Shown one piece after another: positions 1-8,159 of a DNA stretch of 64,000 bases (position 1 is the first letter of the stretch; each line of letters opens with the position of its first letter). The notes beneath the pieces are model-generated. The model had not been told where the DNA came from and did no database searches. It saw nothing but the letters and a program-made list of their open reading frames with translations. The DNA comes from Hoyosella levis (lineage in GTDB: Bacteria; Actinomycetota; Actinomycetes; Mycobacteriales; Mycobacteriaceae): contig NZ_BQYM01000014.1 of assembly GCF_026008515.1 (NCBI RefSeq), positions 33,857-97,856 of the forward strand, in the 5' to 3' direction. The position numbers were made by a program, and so were the translations under genes.

Positions 1-70
1 CGCCCGCCAGCGCGATCGCAAGCGCGCAAGGAGCCATGAGGCCGCGCTGCGCAGGAAGTCGTAAAGGCAT
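1..70 (-). CDS. N-terminal end of a probable exported protein (partial)
   Basis: A reading frame begins at an ATG (complement of 68-70) and runs off the left edge of the window after 23 codons. The visible residues have a short basic start followed by a hydrophobic stretch (ALAIALAG), which is what a signal peptide or lipoprotein leader looks like. A second ATG at 37 is an equally possible start. No strong ribosome binding site is visible for either. Nothing can be said about function because the mature protein lies outside the window. Confidence 0.4.
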   Translation of the reverse strand, partial: MPLRLPAQRGLMAPCALAIALAG

Positions 71-159
71 GGTGGCCCCGTCGTCGAAATGGAACGCAAC
101 AGATTGATTATGTTTCCATACGGGGCAATCTGCTACGCGCGATCGCGTTGAATGGTGGG

Positions 160-885
160 ATGTACCACCTGATCCGGCGCGAGGATATGCCGACCGAGGG
201 AATGCTCCTGCATCCGGCCTCGCTCGCCACGGAAGGATTCATCCATTGCACCGGCACGGTGGAGACCCTGGTGGCGGTGGCCAACGCCTTCTACCGGGGC
301 TGGACAGGCGACGTGCTGGCGCTGGAGCTCGACCCCGAGCGGATCGGCCAGCCCGTGCGCTGGGAGGCCGCGGACCCCGCGCCGCCGCCAGGGGTTCCTG
401 CCGACGTGCTGTTCCCGCACATCTACGGGCCGCTCGACCCCATGGCGGCACGACGTGTGCTGCATGCCCGTCGTGACATCGATGGCACCTACCGGGGATT
501 CGAGCCGCGGCCCGCGCTCGCCGAGAAGCATGACCTTGCCCCGCACCCGGAGGGCGGCTGGTTCCGGCGCACCTGGACGAGCACCGGCCAGGCCCGCACC
601 GAGCGCGGCGATCGGGATCTTGCCTCGGCGATCCTTTTCCACATCCCCGCGGGGCATGGCACGCGTGAGCACATCGTGGCGTCCGATGAGCTGTGGCTCT
701 GGCATGGACCGGGGGCGGTCAGGCTAGCCATCGATGGGACCAGCCACCGTCTCCATCGCGACGCCAGCCCGCAGGTGCTCGTGCCCGCGGGCACGAGCCA
801 GTCCGCCCACGCCATCGATGACACGCTCGTCACGTGCGTGGTCAGCCCCGCGTTCGACTACCGCGACCTGCGCATCATCGAGTGA
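160..885 (+). CDS. DUF952-cupin (DUF985-like) fusion protein
   Basis: The first half (about residues 1-105) has the features of the DUF952 family, a small fold related to glutathione-transferase-type domains, including the closing FPHIYGPL segment. The second half (about 125-241) has the hallmarks of the DUF985 cupin family: HPEGGWFRRTW near its start and histidines in a beta-rich C-terminal part. Both domains usually occur as separate small cytosolic proteins of unknown function, so this is a two-domain fusion. The ATG at 160 is chosen because GGTGGG lies just upstream; a TTG at 148 would add four residues. It converges on the next gene. Domain identity is fairly sure, function unknown. Confidence 0.85.
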   Translation: MYHLIRREDMPTEGMLLHPASLATEGFIHCTGTVETLVAVANAFYRGWTGDVLALELDPERIGQPVRWEAADPAPPPGVPADVLFPHIYGPLDPMAARRVLHARRDIDGTYRGFEPRPALAEKHDLAPHPEGGWFRRTWTSTGQARTERGDRDLASAILFHIPAGHGTREHIVASDELWLWHGPGAVRLAIDGTSHRLHRDASPQVLVPAGTSQSAHAIDDTLVTCVVSPAFDYRDLRIIE

Positions 886-903
886 TCGGCTACCGGCTGC
901 CGA

Positions 904-1212
904 CTAGTCGCCGAGCGGGCCACGCCCCTCGGAGGACCGCTGCCGATCGTTGGTATCAGGCAGTGCCTCGCTCAGCACCAGGGCCGAGCGCCGCCACAGG
1001 AGGGTCCCGACGAGGAGCAGCAGCACGGCGATCACGCCCAGGGCAATGGCCACGCCCGTCATCCCGCCGGCAGCAGCTGCCAAGGCGCCCGGCACCGCGA
1101 TGATGGCGAGCGCGATCAGGATGTAGGCGATGTTCTTGCCCGCGATGATCCCCTTGGGAGGATTGGCCGGGGCATTGTTGCTCGAGGACTGGTCCGTGCC
1201 GCGCTCTGTCAT
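904..1212 (-). CDS. small two-TM membrane protein
   Basis: Predicted 102-aa protein with a polar N-terminus (about 27 residues, rich in Ser, Asn and Pro) and two hydrophobic segments (about residues 28-50 and 54-72), the second ending in a basic WRRS turn, followed by a charged cytoplasmic tail. This suggests a hairpin in the inner membrane. The ATG at 1212 is preferred over an upstream start because GGAGAGG lies at the right distance. I do not recognise the family. It lies next to a secreted peptidase on the same strand, but the two are separated by 77 bp and need not be co-transcribed. Confidence 0.75.
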   Translation of the reverse strand: MTERGTDQSSSNNAPANPPKGIIAGKNIAYILIALAIIAVPGALAAAAGGMTGVAIALGVIAVLLLLVGTLLWRRSALVLSEALPDTNDRQRSSEGRGPLGD

Positions 1213-1289
1213 CGCGCTGCCTCTCCGTAGGTTACGGGTTACATGATCAATTATGCCAGCGCGCCCCGGGGCAGGCATTCACTGCTGCT

Positions 1290-1781
1290 CTAGCGCCAGC
1301 TCGCGTCCGGCAGTGGTCGCGGGCACGGCGTGCCCGGGAACGTGGCGAGCTCGAAGTGCCACCACTCATTGATGAACGATTGGCACAACCCATAGCGGAA
1401 GCCATTGCGCTGCAACCATGCCGCGCCGTCCCTCGGGCCGACATCCACCGCGTCACCGGTGACATGCGTGGATTCATCGGGGGGCAGCACCCACCGCCTC
1501 GCCTCGTCGGGGCTGCCGTACGTTGCCAGGCCCTGCTCCCACAGTGCTTGCTGCTGCTCCGCGGATCGGGCGCCCGAGGTCACCGAGATGACGACCCCCT
1601 CGGCCCGGGCATCGGCCACGGCCAAGGTGTAGGCCAGAGCCAGCAGCGGGTCGAGCCTGTCGGTGCCCTCGGCGGAGCCCGTAGCGAGCGGCTGGGCCAC
1701 CGCCACCCCGGGAAGCAGCACCGCGGCCAGCCCCGCGCTCGCTACCACCATGCCTGTCCGCATTCGCTGCCATCGCCGCAT
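1290..1781 (-). CDS. secreted M15/VanY-type D,D-carboxypeptidase
   Basis: About 163-aa protein with an N-terminal signal peptide (basic start, hydrophobic core, cleavage after VAVA). The mature part is an M15 peptidase domain, with the zinc-binding pattern visible as HVTGDAVD (His and Asp ligands) and EWWHFE (catalytic Glu and last His). Members cut D-Ala-D-Ala or related bonds in the cell wall. Its size fits a stand-alone single-domain enzyme. The start at 1781 is preferred because longer versions run into the divergently transcribed membrane-protease gene. The shared 80-bp intergenic region must hold both promoters. Confidence 0.88.
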   Translation of the reverse strand: MRRWQRMRTGMVVASAGLAAVLLPGVAVAQPLATGSAEGTDRLDPLLALAYTLAVADARAEGVVISVTSGARSAEQQQALWEQGLATYGSPDEARRWVLPPDESTHVTGDAVDVGPRDGAAWLQRNGFRYGLCQSFINEWWHFELATFPGTPCPRPLPDASWR

Positions 1782-1862
1782 GCGGGCCAGCCTAGCCGTA
1801 GCGATAGCATCAGGAAGCCTGATCCGCGCTGGCGAGCGCGCTGCCGACACGATGGGGGAACG

Positions 1863-3065
1863 ATGACAACACCACACGCGCCAGGGCCGGGCCCGCACTT
1901 GCCCTGGGCCGTCGAGCACAACAGGCGCGCGCTGGTCCCCATCGCCGTCATGGTCATCATGGCGATCATCGCCGTGCTGCTCCTTGGGCTCACCATGCTG
2001 CAAGCCGGAGCCGCGGCCAGCCTTGGCTCAGCGATCCTCGCGTTCGTGCCGGTCATCCCGCTCGCCGCGCTTTTCCTCTGGGTGGACCGATGGGAGCCCG
2101 AGCCGGGCCGCATGCTGCTTGCCGCGTTCATGTGGGGCTCGAGCATGGCCGTGCTCATCGCCCTCATCTCCGGCACGGTCCTCAACATCACCTGGGCCGC
2201 CATTCTCAGTGATCTTGGTGCCTACGCATTCAGCCTTGCCGTCACCGCGCCGATTACCGAGGAGATCTGCAAGGGCCTGTTCATGGTGTGGCTGTTCACC
2301 TTCCGGCGCCGCGAGATCGACGGCATCGTCGACGGGATCGTCTATGCCGGCCTGGTCGGCGTCGGGTTCGCGTTCACCGAGAACATCTTCTACCTCTCCG
2401 GAGCGCTCAGTACCGAGGGAATCGAGGGAGGAATCCTGACCTTTGTGCTGCGCTGCGTGATCAGCCCGTTCGCGCACCCGCTGTTCACCATCATGCTGGG
2501 CATCGGACTGGGGCTGGCGGTGCAGAGCGCCCGCAGCGAGGTCAAGTACGCCGCTCCCGTCGTCGGACTGCTCGCCGCGATGCTGCTGCACGCCCTGTGG
2601 AATGGGTCCACCTTGCTGCTCGGTGGCTACGGATTCATGCTCGTCTACATCTTCATCATGCTGCCCGCGCTCGTCGCCACCATCGTGCTGGTGATCTGGC
2701 AGCGCCGCCGCCTGCAGCGCGTGGTTGCCCAGCAGCTCCCCGCGATGGTCGCGGCCAACCTCATCACGCCCGACGAGACGCCCCACCTCGCGTGCCTCGC
2801 CGGGCGCCGGGACTGGCGCGCGACAGTGCGGCAGCGCCACGGCCGCGCGGCCGCCGATGCGGTCCGCGAGTACCACGCCGTGGTCACCGAGCTCGCCATC
2901 CTCTACGACCGCATCGAGCGCGGTGCCATCGGCGCTTACCGGGCCCGCTATGAGCCCGAGCTCGTCCACGGCCTGCGCGCGGCCCGCGCCCGCGTGATCA
3001 ACCAGCCCACCGCGCTGCGGACTGCCGCCGCTTCCGTGTCGCGCGGCAACCCGTACTTCCGCTAG
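1863..3065 (+). CDS. PrsW-family intramembrane metalloprotease
   Basis: Predicted 400-aa polytopic membrane protein, about eight to nine hydrophobic segments. It carries the PrsW/CAAX-protease-like motifs in order: TEEICKG (paired glutamates), GFAFTENIFY, ISPFAHPLF and LLHALWNG, which together form the intramembrane metal site. PrsW in Bacillus cleaves an anti-sigma factor at site 1; homologues in actinobacteria are common but their substrates are mostly unknown. A charged cytoplasmic tail of about 120 residues follows the last membrane segment. The ATG at 1863 follows a GGGGGAA Shine-Dalgarno. Its stop overlaps the stop of the convergent fabH-like gene by 2 bp. Confidence 0.9.
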   Translation: MTTPHAPGPGPHLPWAVEHNRRALVPIAVMVIMAIIAVLLLGLTMLQAGAAASLGSAILAFVPVIPLAALFLWVDRWEPEPGRMLLAAFMWGSSMAVLIALISGTVLNITWAAILSDLGAYAFSLAVTAPITEEICKGLFMVWLFTFRRREIDGIVDGIVYAGLVGVGFAFTENIFYLSGALSTEGIEGGILTFVLRCVISPFAHPLFTIMLGIGLGLAVQSARSEVKYAAPVVGLLAAMLLHALWNGSTLLLGGYGFMLVYIFIMLPALVATIVLVIWQRRRLQRVVAQQLPAMVAANLITPDETPHLACLAGRRDWRATVRQRHGRAAADAVREYHAVVTELAILYDRIERGAIGAYRARYEPELVHGLRAARARVINQPTALRTAAASVSRGNPYFR

Positions 3066-4120
3066 AAGCTCGGGATCTCCGGCGTCGGCGGCAGCGTGAC
3101 AACCTGCCCCGCGTAGGACAGCCCCGCGCCGAACCCCAGGAGCAGGGCTATCTGTCCGCCCTTGGCCTTGCCAGTGACGAGCATCTCCTCGATCGCCAGC
3201 GGGATCGAGGCAGCGGAGGTGTTGCCCGTGTTCTCGATGTCGTTGGCCACGGGAACGTCGTCGCGCAGCCCGAGGTTCTTCTTCATCAGGTCGTTGATAC
3301 GGGAATTCGCCTGGTGCGGGATGAACACATCGATGTCGTCGGCGGACATGCCCGACTCCTCGAGGGTGCGCGATAGCGCCTTGGGCAAGGTGATCGCTGC
3401 CCAGCGGAAGACGCGCGGGCCCTCCATGTTGATCGTCATTCGTCCGACCTGCTCCACGGCCGGGTCAGTGCCCTGCAGGTTGTTGGCACGATCCATGTAC
3501 TCGTCGAGCGCGTAGTTCTGCGAGATCGCCGACGAGTTCTCGCCGTCGCTGCCCCACACGGTGGGGGAGATGCCGTTCTCCTCGCTGGGCCCCACCAAGA
3601 CAGCCCCGGCGCCGTCGCCGAAGATGAAGCCGGTGCTGCGATCAGTGAGGTCGAGGCCCTTGGACATGGTCTCCATGCCGATGACCACGACATACTTCGA
3701 GGTTCCCGCGCGGATCAGGTCCGCGGCGATCGCGAGGCCGTAGCCGAAGCCGCTGCATCCGGCCGTCAGGTCGAACGCGGCGATGCCGTTGAGGCCGAGC
3801 TCGTAGGCGACCTCGGGAGCACCGTGGGGCACCTGGTTGGGCCAGGTGCTGGTCGCGAGGATGAGCGCACCGATCTCGGATCGTTCCACGCCACTATTGG
3901 CGATCGCCCGCTCCGCCGCCGTGATCGACAGGAACTTGCCATCCTCGTCATCGCTCACCCAGCGGCGGTTCCGGATGCCGCTGCGGTCGTAGATCCACTC
4001 GTCCGAGGAATCAAGGACCTCGCACACCTCGTCGTTGCTCACCAACCGCCTGGGCCGGTACGCGCCGATGCCGAGCATGGCTACGTTCTGGTGTCCGGTC
4101 CTCGATGCAATGCTGACCAC
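3062..4120 (-). CDS. fabH: 3-oxoacyl-ACP synthase III (FabH-like)
   Basis: 352-aa thiolase-fold condensing enzyme. The FabH catalytic triad is visible: Cys in TAGCSGFGYG, His in IPHQAN, Asn in NTGNTSAAS. FabH enzymes condense an acyl-CoA primer with malonyl-ACP; in mycolic-acid bacteria they feed the FAS-I product into FAS-II elongation. That role is inferred, because no FAS-II genes lie nearby, and homologues also act in secondary metabolism. The GTG at 4120 is chosen because AAAGGAG lies 8 bp upstream; an ATG at 4186 would add 22 residues without a better site. No obvious operon partner. Confidence 0.9.
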   Translation of the reverse strand: MVSIASRTGHQNVAMLGIGAYRPRRLVSNDEVCEVLDSSDEWIYDRSGIRNRRWVSDDEDGKFLSITAAERAIANSGVERSEIGALILATSTWPNQVPHGAPEVAYELGLNGIAAFDLTAGCSGFGYGLAIAADLIRAGTSKYVVVIGMETMSKGLDLTDRSTGFIFGDGAGAVLVGPSEENGISPTVWGSDGENSSAISQNYALDEYMDRANNLQGTDPAVEQVGRMTINMEGPRVFRWAAITLPKALSRTLEESGMSADDIDVFIPHQANSRINDLMKKNLGLRDDVPVANDIENTGNTSAASIPLAIEEMLVTGKAKGGQIALLLGFGAGLSYAGQVVTLPPTPEIPSF

Positions 4121-4351
4121 TTGTTCGGCTCCTTTGCCGTGATGCCACGCTCGTGGCACTAAACCTATCCGCAACAGCCTATCCACAACACTTGTCCGGG
4201 GCCTATAGCCCCCATCACTACCGTGGCAGGGAATTCCAGCGGGAGCGGGATTGCTCGCGGGCGCGCGCCGGTCCCGCCGTTTGGGCCGGCCCGGCGCGCG
4301 TGCCGTGCCTATGATGCGGTGTCGGCGGCAACACGCATCGGAGGTCGTGTG

Positions 4352-5536
4352 GTGAACGTGTCGGAGCGGTGGCGGCGCAAGGCAACCCCGGAGCAGCTCG
4401 CGGCCGAGGCGGCCAAGCAGGCGCTGGAGAATCCGGATATCGAGCGGAAGCAGCCGCTCATCGCGGCAACGTCGATGCTCGGGGCCGGCAGCGAGGCGAT
4501 CAACCGCGCCATCACGAGCGCGCTCGGCAAGACCCGGGCAGCGGCGGAGGACGCTGCAGCGGCGGCGGTCGGCGAGACCGTCGGCAAGGTCGCCGAGGAA
4601 GTCGCCGGGATGGTCATCGATAGCCCGGTGCTGTCGCCCGCGCTGCGGGCGTCGGCGATCACCGTCGCGAGCCCGGTGGGCAGGGCGGGGACGAAGGTCG
4701 CCTGGCTCGCCTCGGCGAGCCCCATTGGCTGGGCCGTGGGCAATGTGGGGTCGCTGGCCGCGTCGTCACCCGTGACGCGGCGGCTCGAGACCGCAGCGAA
4801 GGAAACGCTGGGGGCGGCGCTGGTCAACGATACGACCAGCGCGGCGCTGAGCGTGGTGGTCGATGCTGCCCTCGATGCGACGGTCGATGTGGCGATCCCG
4901 ATGCTGATCGAGCTCTCGGTCGATACCGCGGTCGATATCGTGCGCAGCACCATCCTGCAGGGCGCGGGCACTCTCTCCAGCCTCACCCCGACGGACGCTG
5001 ACGATGCCGTGATGGCGCGCGCGGTGAACCTGGCGTTCAACAACCCCTTGTCGGGGACGGCGCAGAAGTTCGTGATCAAGGCGGTGCAGCTCGCGGCCCG
5101 GGGCGCGGCCGCAGGAGTAGTGGGGCCCGTCGTGCGGGCCGCGGCGGAGCAAGCGCGCGGCGAGATCATCAGGACGCTGCTCGGCGAGGTGATCGTGAAC
5201 ACCCCGGTCGCGTTGACCGGAGCGGCGGTGAGCGCGACGCGGGACATCGTGACCTGGGAGGGCGGCAATGCCGACGATGCGGAGCGCATACTGCACACGG
5301 CGATCACCCGCGCCGTTGTGGATGTGGTGCAGGCGAGCGCTCGCCCGGCGGCGACGCTGGCGGTTCGCAGCGTCATCACCGGGACAGTCGTGACCACAGC
5401 AATCAATGCGGCGGTGGATGCGGCGCAGGATTCGGTGCGCAATACCGCCGAGCTCGTCACGGCCTCGCCCGGTCGCTTGCGGGGCTTCCTGCGCTGGCGG
5501 CGGAAGGAAGCCGGGCAGGATGCCGACGAGGGGTAG
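4352..5536 (+). CDS. hypothetical Ala/Val-rich helical protein
   Basis: About 394 residues, dominated by Ala, Val, Thr and Ser, with repeated amphipathic stretches of the type VVDAALDATVDVAI and AINAAVDAAQD. There is no convincing signal peptide or single long membrane helix, and a basic C-terminus (WRRK). The repeats suggest a helical, possibly membrane-surface or phasin-like protein, but I do not recognise a family and this is only a shape argument. The GTG at 4352 follows GGAGG at 4340-4344; starts further upstream lack such a site. The gene stands alone and ends in a strong hairpin. Confidence 0.75.
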   Translation: MNVSERWRRKATPEQLAAEAAKQALENPDIERKQPLIAATSMLGAGSEAINRAITSALGKTRAAAEDAAAAAVGETVGKVAEEVAGMVIDSPVLSPALRASAITVASPVGRAGTKVAWLASASPIGWAVGNVGSLAASSPVTRRLETAAKETLGAALVNDTTSAALSVVVDAALDATVDVAIPMLIELSVDTAVDIVRSTILQGAGTLSSLTPTDADDAVMARAVNLAFNNPLSGTAQKFVIKAVQLAARGAAAGVVGPVVRAAAEQARGEIIRTLLGEVIVNTPVALTGAAVSATRDIVTWEGGNADDAERILHTAITRAVVDVVQASARPAATLAVRSVITGTVVTTAINAAVDAAQDSVRNTAELVTASPGRLRGFLRWRRKEAGQDADEG

Positions 5537-5548
5537 CGCGCGCACGAG

Positions 5549-5580
5549 GAAGAGCCCGGACATCATTGTCCGGGCTCTTC
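5549..5580. terminator. bidirectional hairpin terminator
   Basis: A perfect 14-bp stem (GAAGAGCCCGGACA pairing with its complement) with a 4-nt TCAT loop lies 12 bp after the stop of the hypothetical gene and 30 bp before the stop of the convergent NlpC/P60 gene. No U-run follows, which is common for actinobacterial terminators. Confidence 0.75.
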
Positions 5581-5609
5581 TGCTCAGGTCAGGCTAGTGG
5601 CGGTGCTGC

Positions 5610-6164
5610 TCAGTAGCGGCGCGCGCTGTGGAACGGGAAGTCCCCGAGGTTGTCGACCTTCACGGGGGAGGACGAGTTGAGCGCGTGGACGACCTGCCCG
5701 TTGCCGATGTAGATCCCGGCGTGCGAGGCACCGCCGTACATGAGGACGACGTCGCCGGCCTGCAGGTTGTTGATGCTCACCGGAGCGCCGCCCGCGGCCT
5801 GGCTCTGGCTGGTGCGGGGAACCTGCTTGCCTACCTGGCCATGGGCCCACTGGACGAGCCCGGAGCAGTCGAAGGCGTTCGGGCCGGAGGCGCCATACAC
5901 GTAGGGGGAGCCAACCTTGCTGAGGGCGGCGTCAGCGACGGCCTGTCCCTCGGAGACGGCGGGGGCCGCGATGTCGGTGATGTTGCCCGCGGGGGCAGCG
6001 ATGTCGATGACGGGTCCGGCGGTGGCGGGGACCTCGATGGCGCCGATCCCGGGCACCGAGATCGTGTCAGCCGCTGCCTGCATCGCGGGGACGACCGCGG
6101 TGGCGGAGAGGATTCCGGCGATGAAGGCGGTGCGAGCGGAACGCTTGAGAGTGATGGAAGCCAT
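5610..6164 (-). CDS. secreted NlpC/P60 peptidoglycan endopeptidase
   Basis: 184-aa protein with a signal peptide (basic KRSAR start, hydrophobic core, cleavage after MQAAA or nearby), a linker of about 45 residues, and a C-terminal NlpC/P60 domain. The catalytic cysteine is in FDCSGLVQWAHG and the catalytic histidine in ASHAGIYIGNG, with Gly-Asp-Val-Val-Leu preceding it as in RipA-type enzymes. Such enzymes cut the D-Glu to meso-DAP bond of cell-wall peptides. There is no other domain, so this resembles RipB/RipD-size hydrolases. The start is supported by AAGGAG upstream. A long GC-rich leader precedes it (see regulatory entry). Confidence 0.92.
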   Translation of the reverse strand: MASITLKRSARTAFIAGILSATAVVPAMQAAADTISVPGIGAIEVPATAGPVIDIAAPAGNITDIAAPAVSEGQAVADAALSKVGSPYVYGASGPNAFDCSGLVQWAHGQVGKQVPRTSQSQAAGGAPVSINNLQAGDVVLMYGGASHAGIYIGNGQVVHALNSSSPVKVDNLGDFPFHSARRY

Positions 6165-6340
6165 GGGGTGTTGCTCCTTGGATTGGATTGCCGCGGCCAG
6201 GCACGGGCAACGGGTAGTGAATCTGGCACCCGTTGTCTTTGGATGGTCGGCGACTGATCCGCCCCGTGTGTTGCTCGGGGGACCGCCGCTCCGTTCGGTC
6301 ACAAGAAGATTACGAAATGGCAACGGCAACGTCTAGAGCT
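6165..6340 (-). promoter_or_regulatory. long structured leader, possibly c-di-AMP (ydaO-type) riboswitch
   Basis: More than 150 nt upstream of the NlpC/P60 start are non-coding. Read on the minus strand they contain GACCGAACGG, a CCCC/GGGG hairpin, GGGGCGGATC and a later ACGGGT/ACCCGTT pair. Actinobacterial wall-hydrolase genes often carry ydaO-type cyclic-di-AMP riboswitches with GGGG(T)GAATC-like elements, so this is a candidate. The highly conserved GTCAGCTAACC closing segment is not evident, so the call is weak. Confidence 0.25.
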
Positions 6341-6654
6341 GGCCTTTTGTCGCCGCTGCTGTGGCGTTGGGCACACTGCTTGCTCCAGCAAGCGGGTGCT
6401 AGCACGTGGGATGGGCAGTTTGCTGCTATGAACTGCAAATTCACCAACTCGGAATGCGGAGAAGTCCTGTCAACCCCCGCGGTGTCGCTCCCAGAATGGG
6501 CTGCCGCGCCATTTGTTCAGCGATGCGCGATATCATCCCAGCTCGCGCGGCATTTCGGCCGATCCGTTGGCGCAAGGGATGTGACGATGGTCTCATTTTC
6601 GCGGCCTGCGCGTGAACGGCAGCGAGAGGCGGCCCGCAGCGGGCCCGGCGTTAC
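6341..6654. other. intergenic stretch without a supported gene
   Basis: No reading frame here has the third-position GC bias or start signals of neighbouring genes. A small hairpin (GCTTGC-TCCA-GCAAGC, 6378-6393) and a TTGACA-like hexamer on the minus strand (about 6465-6475) may belong to the promoter and leader of the NlpC/P60 gene. I see nothing else. Confidence 0.4.
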
Positions 6655-7074
6655 CTACCCGCGCGCCTTCAACGCCTCGGTGACCAGCGGAACCTGCAAG
6701 GGAAGCCGGGCTATCGCCCCCGCCTTCATCCACGGCGACAACCGGCTCGACCGTAGCCAGTCGACCGTCATCTGCACGTTGGCCGGGAATACCGCCACGA
6801 ACAGCAGCGCGGCGAGAGTGGCCCCTGCCCGCTGCGTGCGCGGCACGGCCAGCGCCCCCGCGATGCCCAGTTCGGCCACCCCGGATGCCTGCGTGTACCA
6901 GCGTGGCTCGCCCGGAAGGAAGCGCGGCACGATCCGATCGAAGAACTGCGGTGCCACGAAATGCACCACGCCCGCGCCACCAAGGAGCGCGGCGAGGCGC
7001 AACGCCGCGGCACGGCCAGGGCGATCAGAAGCGGGCACGGCAGGCGGGGGCGCGGAACTCATGCCTGCCAGCAT
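6655..7074 (-). CDS. DoxX-like membrane protein
   Basis: 139-aa (or 135-aa from the second Met at 7062) integral membrane protein with four hydrophobic segments. The GVVHFVAPQFF start of the first helix and the VAVFPANVQMTVDW segment are typical of the small DoxX/MauE-like family of quinone- or redox-associated membrane proteins. A related protein is encoded at 14615-15079, where the matching segment reads IFPGNISQFV, so the window has two paralogues. It follows the ECF sigma-factor gene on the same strand with a 95-bp gap and could be part of its output. Substrate unknown. Confidence 0.8.
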   Translation of the reverse strand: MLAGMSSAPPPAVPASDRPGRAAALRLAALLGGAGVVHFVAPQFFDRIVPRFLPGEPRWYTQASGVAELGIAGALAVPRTQRAGATLAALLFVAVFPANVQMTVDWLRSSRLSPWMKAGAIARLPLQVPLVTEALKARG

Positions 7075-7169
7075 GCCCGATCGGCACGCGGTCCGCCCGG
7101 GAGGGGCTGGAATGGCTCCCGGCCCGGTCTAGCGAGCCACCGCGAAGTCGCTGCAGCAGCGGCGTCCCG

Positions 7170-7709
7170 TCACGCGGCGCCCACCAGGTCATAGGTCTCC
7201 GCCAGCGCCCGCGCTAGCTGCGCCCGGGCCCTGCTGAGCCGGGAGCGCACTGTCTGCACCGGGATGCCCAGGTGCGCGGCGAGCTCGCGGTAGGGCATCG
7301 CGGTGTACTCGCGCAGCACCAGCACCGCTCGGAAGTCATCGGAGAGCCTCGCGAGTGCGGCATTGATCGCGTCCCTGTCGGCAGTCTGCTCGGCATGATC
7401 GAACTGATCATCGGCGAGGTCCAGCGAGTGCAGGTCGACCGCGAGATCGCGGCGCGACCTCACGATCATCTTCGACGAGTTCGCGGCGATCGTGTACGCC
7501 CACGTCCCGAAAGTCGCTTCCCCCCGGAACCTGTGCAGGTTTTGCCATGCTGCTGCCAGCGCATTCTGCAGCGCATCCTCGGCATCGTGTCGATCGTTGG
7601 TGATGCGGTAGCAGATTGTCCACAGCCGGCTGCGGTACCGGGTGACGAGCTCGGCGAATGCCCGCTCGTCCCCGCGGCGCGCACGGTCGATCAGTTCTTT
7701 CTCGGACAC
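7170..7709 (-). CDS. ECF (sigma-70 family) RNA polymerase sigma factor
   Basis: 179-aa protein with region 2 (about residues 10-80: FAELVTRYRSRLW, then DAEDALQNALAAAW and a TWAYTIAAN segment) and region 4 (about 113-165: LSDDFRAVLVLREY, then a helix-turn-helix GIPVQTVRSRLSRAR). This is the minimal ECF architecture, used to direct RNA polymerase to stress or envelope promoters. The GTG start is preceded by a GGGGGG tract. No recognisable zinc-binding anti-sigma factor lies next to it, which is unusual; a 62-aa gene upstream and a DoxX-like gene downstream are the neighbours on the same strand. Confidence 0.93.
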   Translation of the reverse strand: MSEKELIDRARRGDERAFAELVTRYRSRLWTICYRITNDRHDAEDALQNALAAAWQNLHRFRGEATFGTWAYTIAANSSKMIVRSRRDLAVDLHSLDLADDQFDHAEQTADRDAINAALARLSDDFRAVLVLREYTAMPYRELAAHLGIPVQTVRSRLSRARAQLARALAETYDLVGAA

Positions 7710-7788
7710 AATCCCCCCCAGGTTGTGATAAATCCCAGGCCCCTGCCTGGTTACAGATGCACCCCCCGGTGCATGAGCTATATCGCCT

Positions 7789-7808
7789 TGTGACTGCTAA
7801 ATGTCACA
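7789..7808. promoter_or_regulatory. small inverted repeat upstream of the ECF sigma gene
   Basis: TGTGAC and GTCACA arms separated by 8 bp, in the 119-bp gap before the ECF sigma gene. The half-sites resemble CRP half-sites but the spacing is 4 bp too long for a standard CRP site. Weak candidate operator. Confidence 0.2.
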
Positions 7809-7828
7809 CTCGTACGAAGTGTTGTGCA

Positions 7829-8017
7829 TCACATGCCCGCGGCATGGCGTTCGTCGAAACCTGCGACCGAGTCCGGCACGAGGTGGTCGAGCGTCCGGCG
7901 GCCCGGGTCAGCGCTGGCGAGCTGGAGCATCCTCGACCATTCGGCATCGGTCAGGACGGGAATCGGAGCGGCCTCGATCCCGAGGGAACGGGCGAGTGGG
8001 TCGATGGTGGGGACCAA
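7829..8017 (-). CDS. small protein of unknown function (62 aa)
   Basis: A 62-codon frame starting at TTG (8017) with AAGGAA upstream. Its codons show the strong G/C third-position bias of real genes in this genome (for example long runs of CTC, GTC, GCC, GAC), which argues it is translated. The peptide is acidic to neutral with one probable helix (DAEWSRMLQLASA) and no membrane segment. I do not recognise it. It lies 119 bp upstream of the ECF sigma factor on the same strand, so it could be co-transcribed and might act with it, but that is only position-based inference. Confidence 0.55.
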   Translation of the reverse strand: MVPTIDPLARSLGIEAAPIPVLTDAEWSRMLQLASADPGRRTLDHLVPDSVAGFDERHAAGM

Positions 8018-8159
8018 GGGGGGTTCCTTCCTCGTGCGGGAGTCGGGCTCGTGGCCCTCGGGCGGATGCGACTTGAATCGCGAACGATGCGCCGTTCTCT
8101 CTTATGTTGCAGCAGGCTCGCGAAAAGTTCCCACCCGCCGCTGCGCGAGGTCCACCTCC

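Noticed and set aside
4309..5460. 383-codon Thr/Ser/Ala-rich frame antisense to the Ala/Val-rich protein
   Set aside because: Composition is explained by the codon structure of the opposite gene; no start signal. Some doubt remains because the sense gene is also of unknown family.
6233..7132. 299-codon plus-strand frame
   Set aside because: Overlaps the DoxX-like gene antisense and the NlpC leader; no start site and no coding bias in the non-overlapping part.
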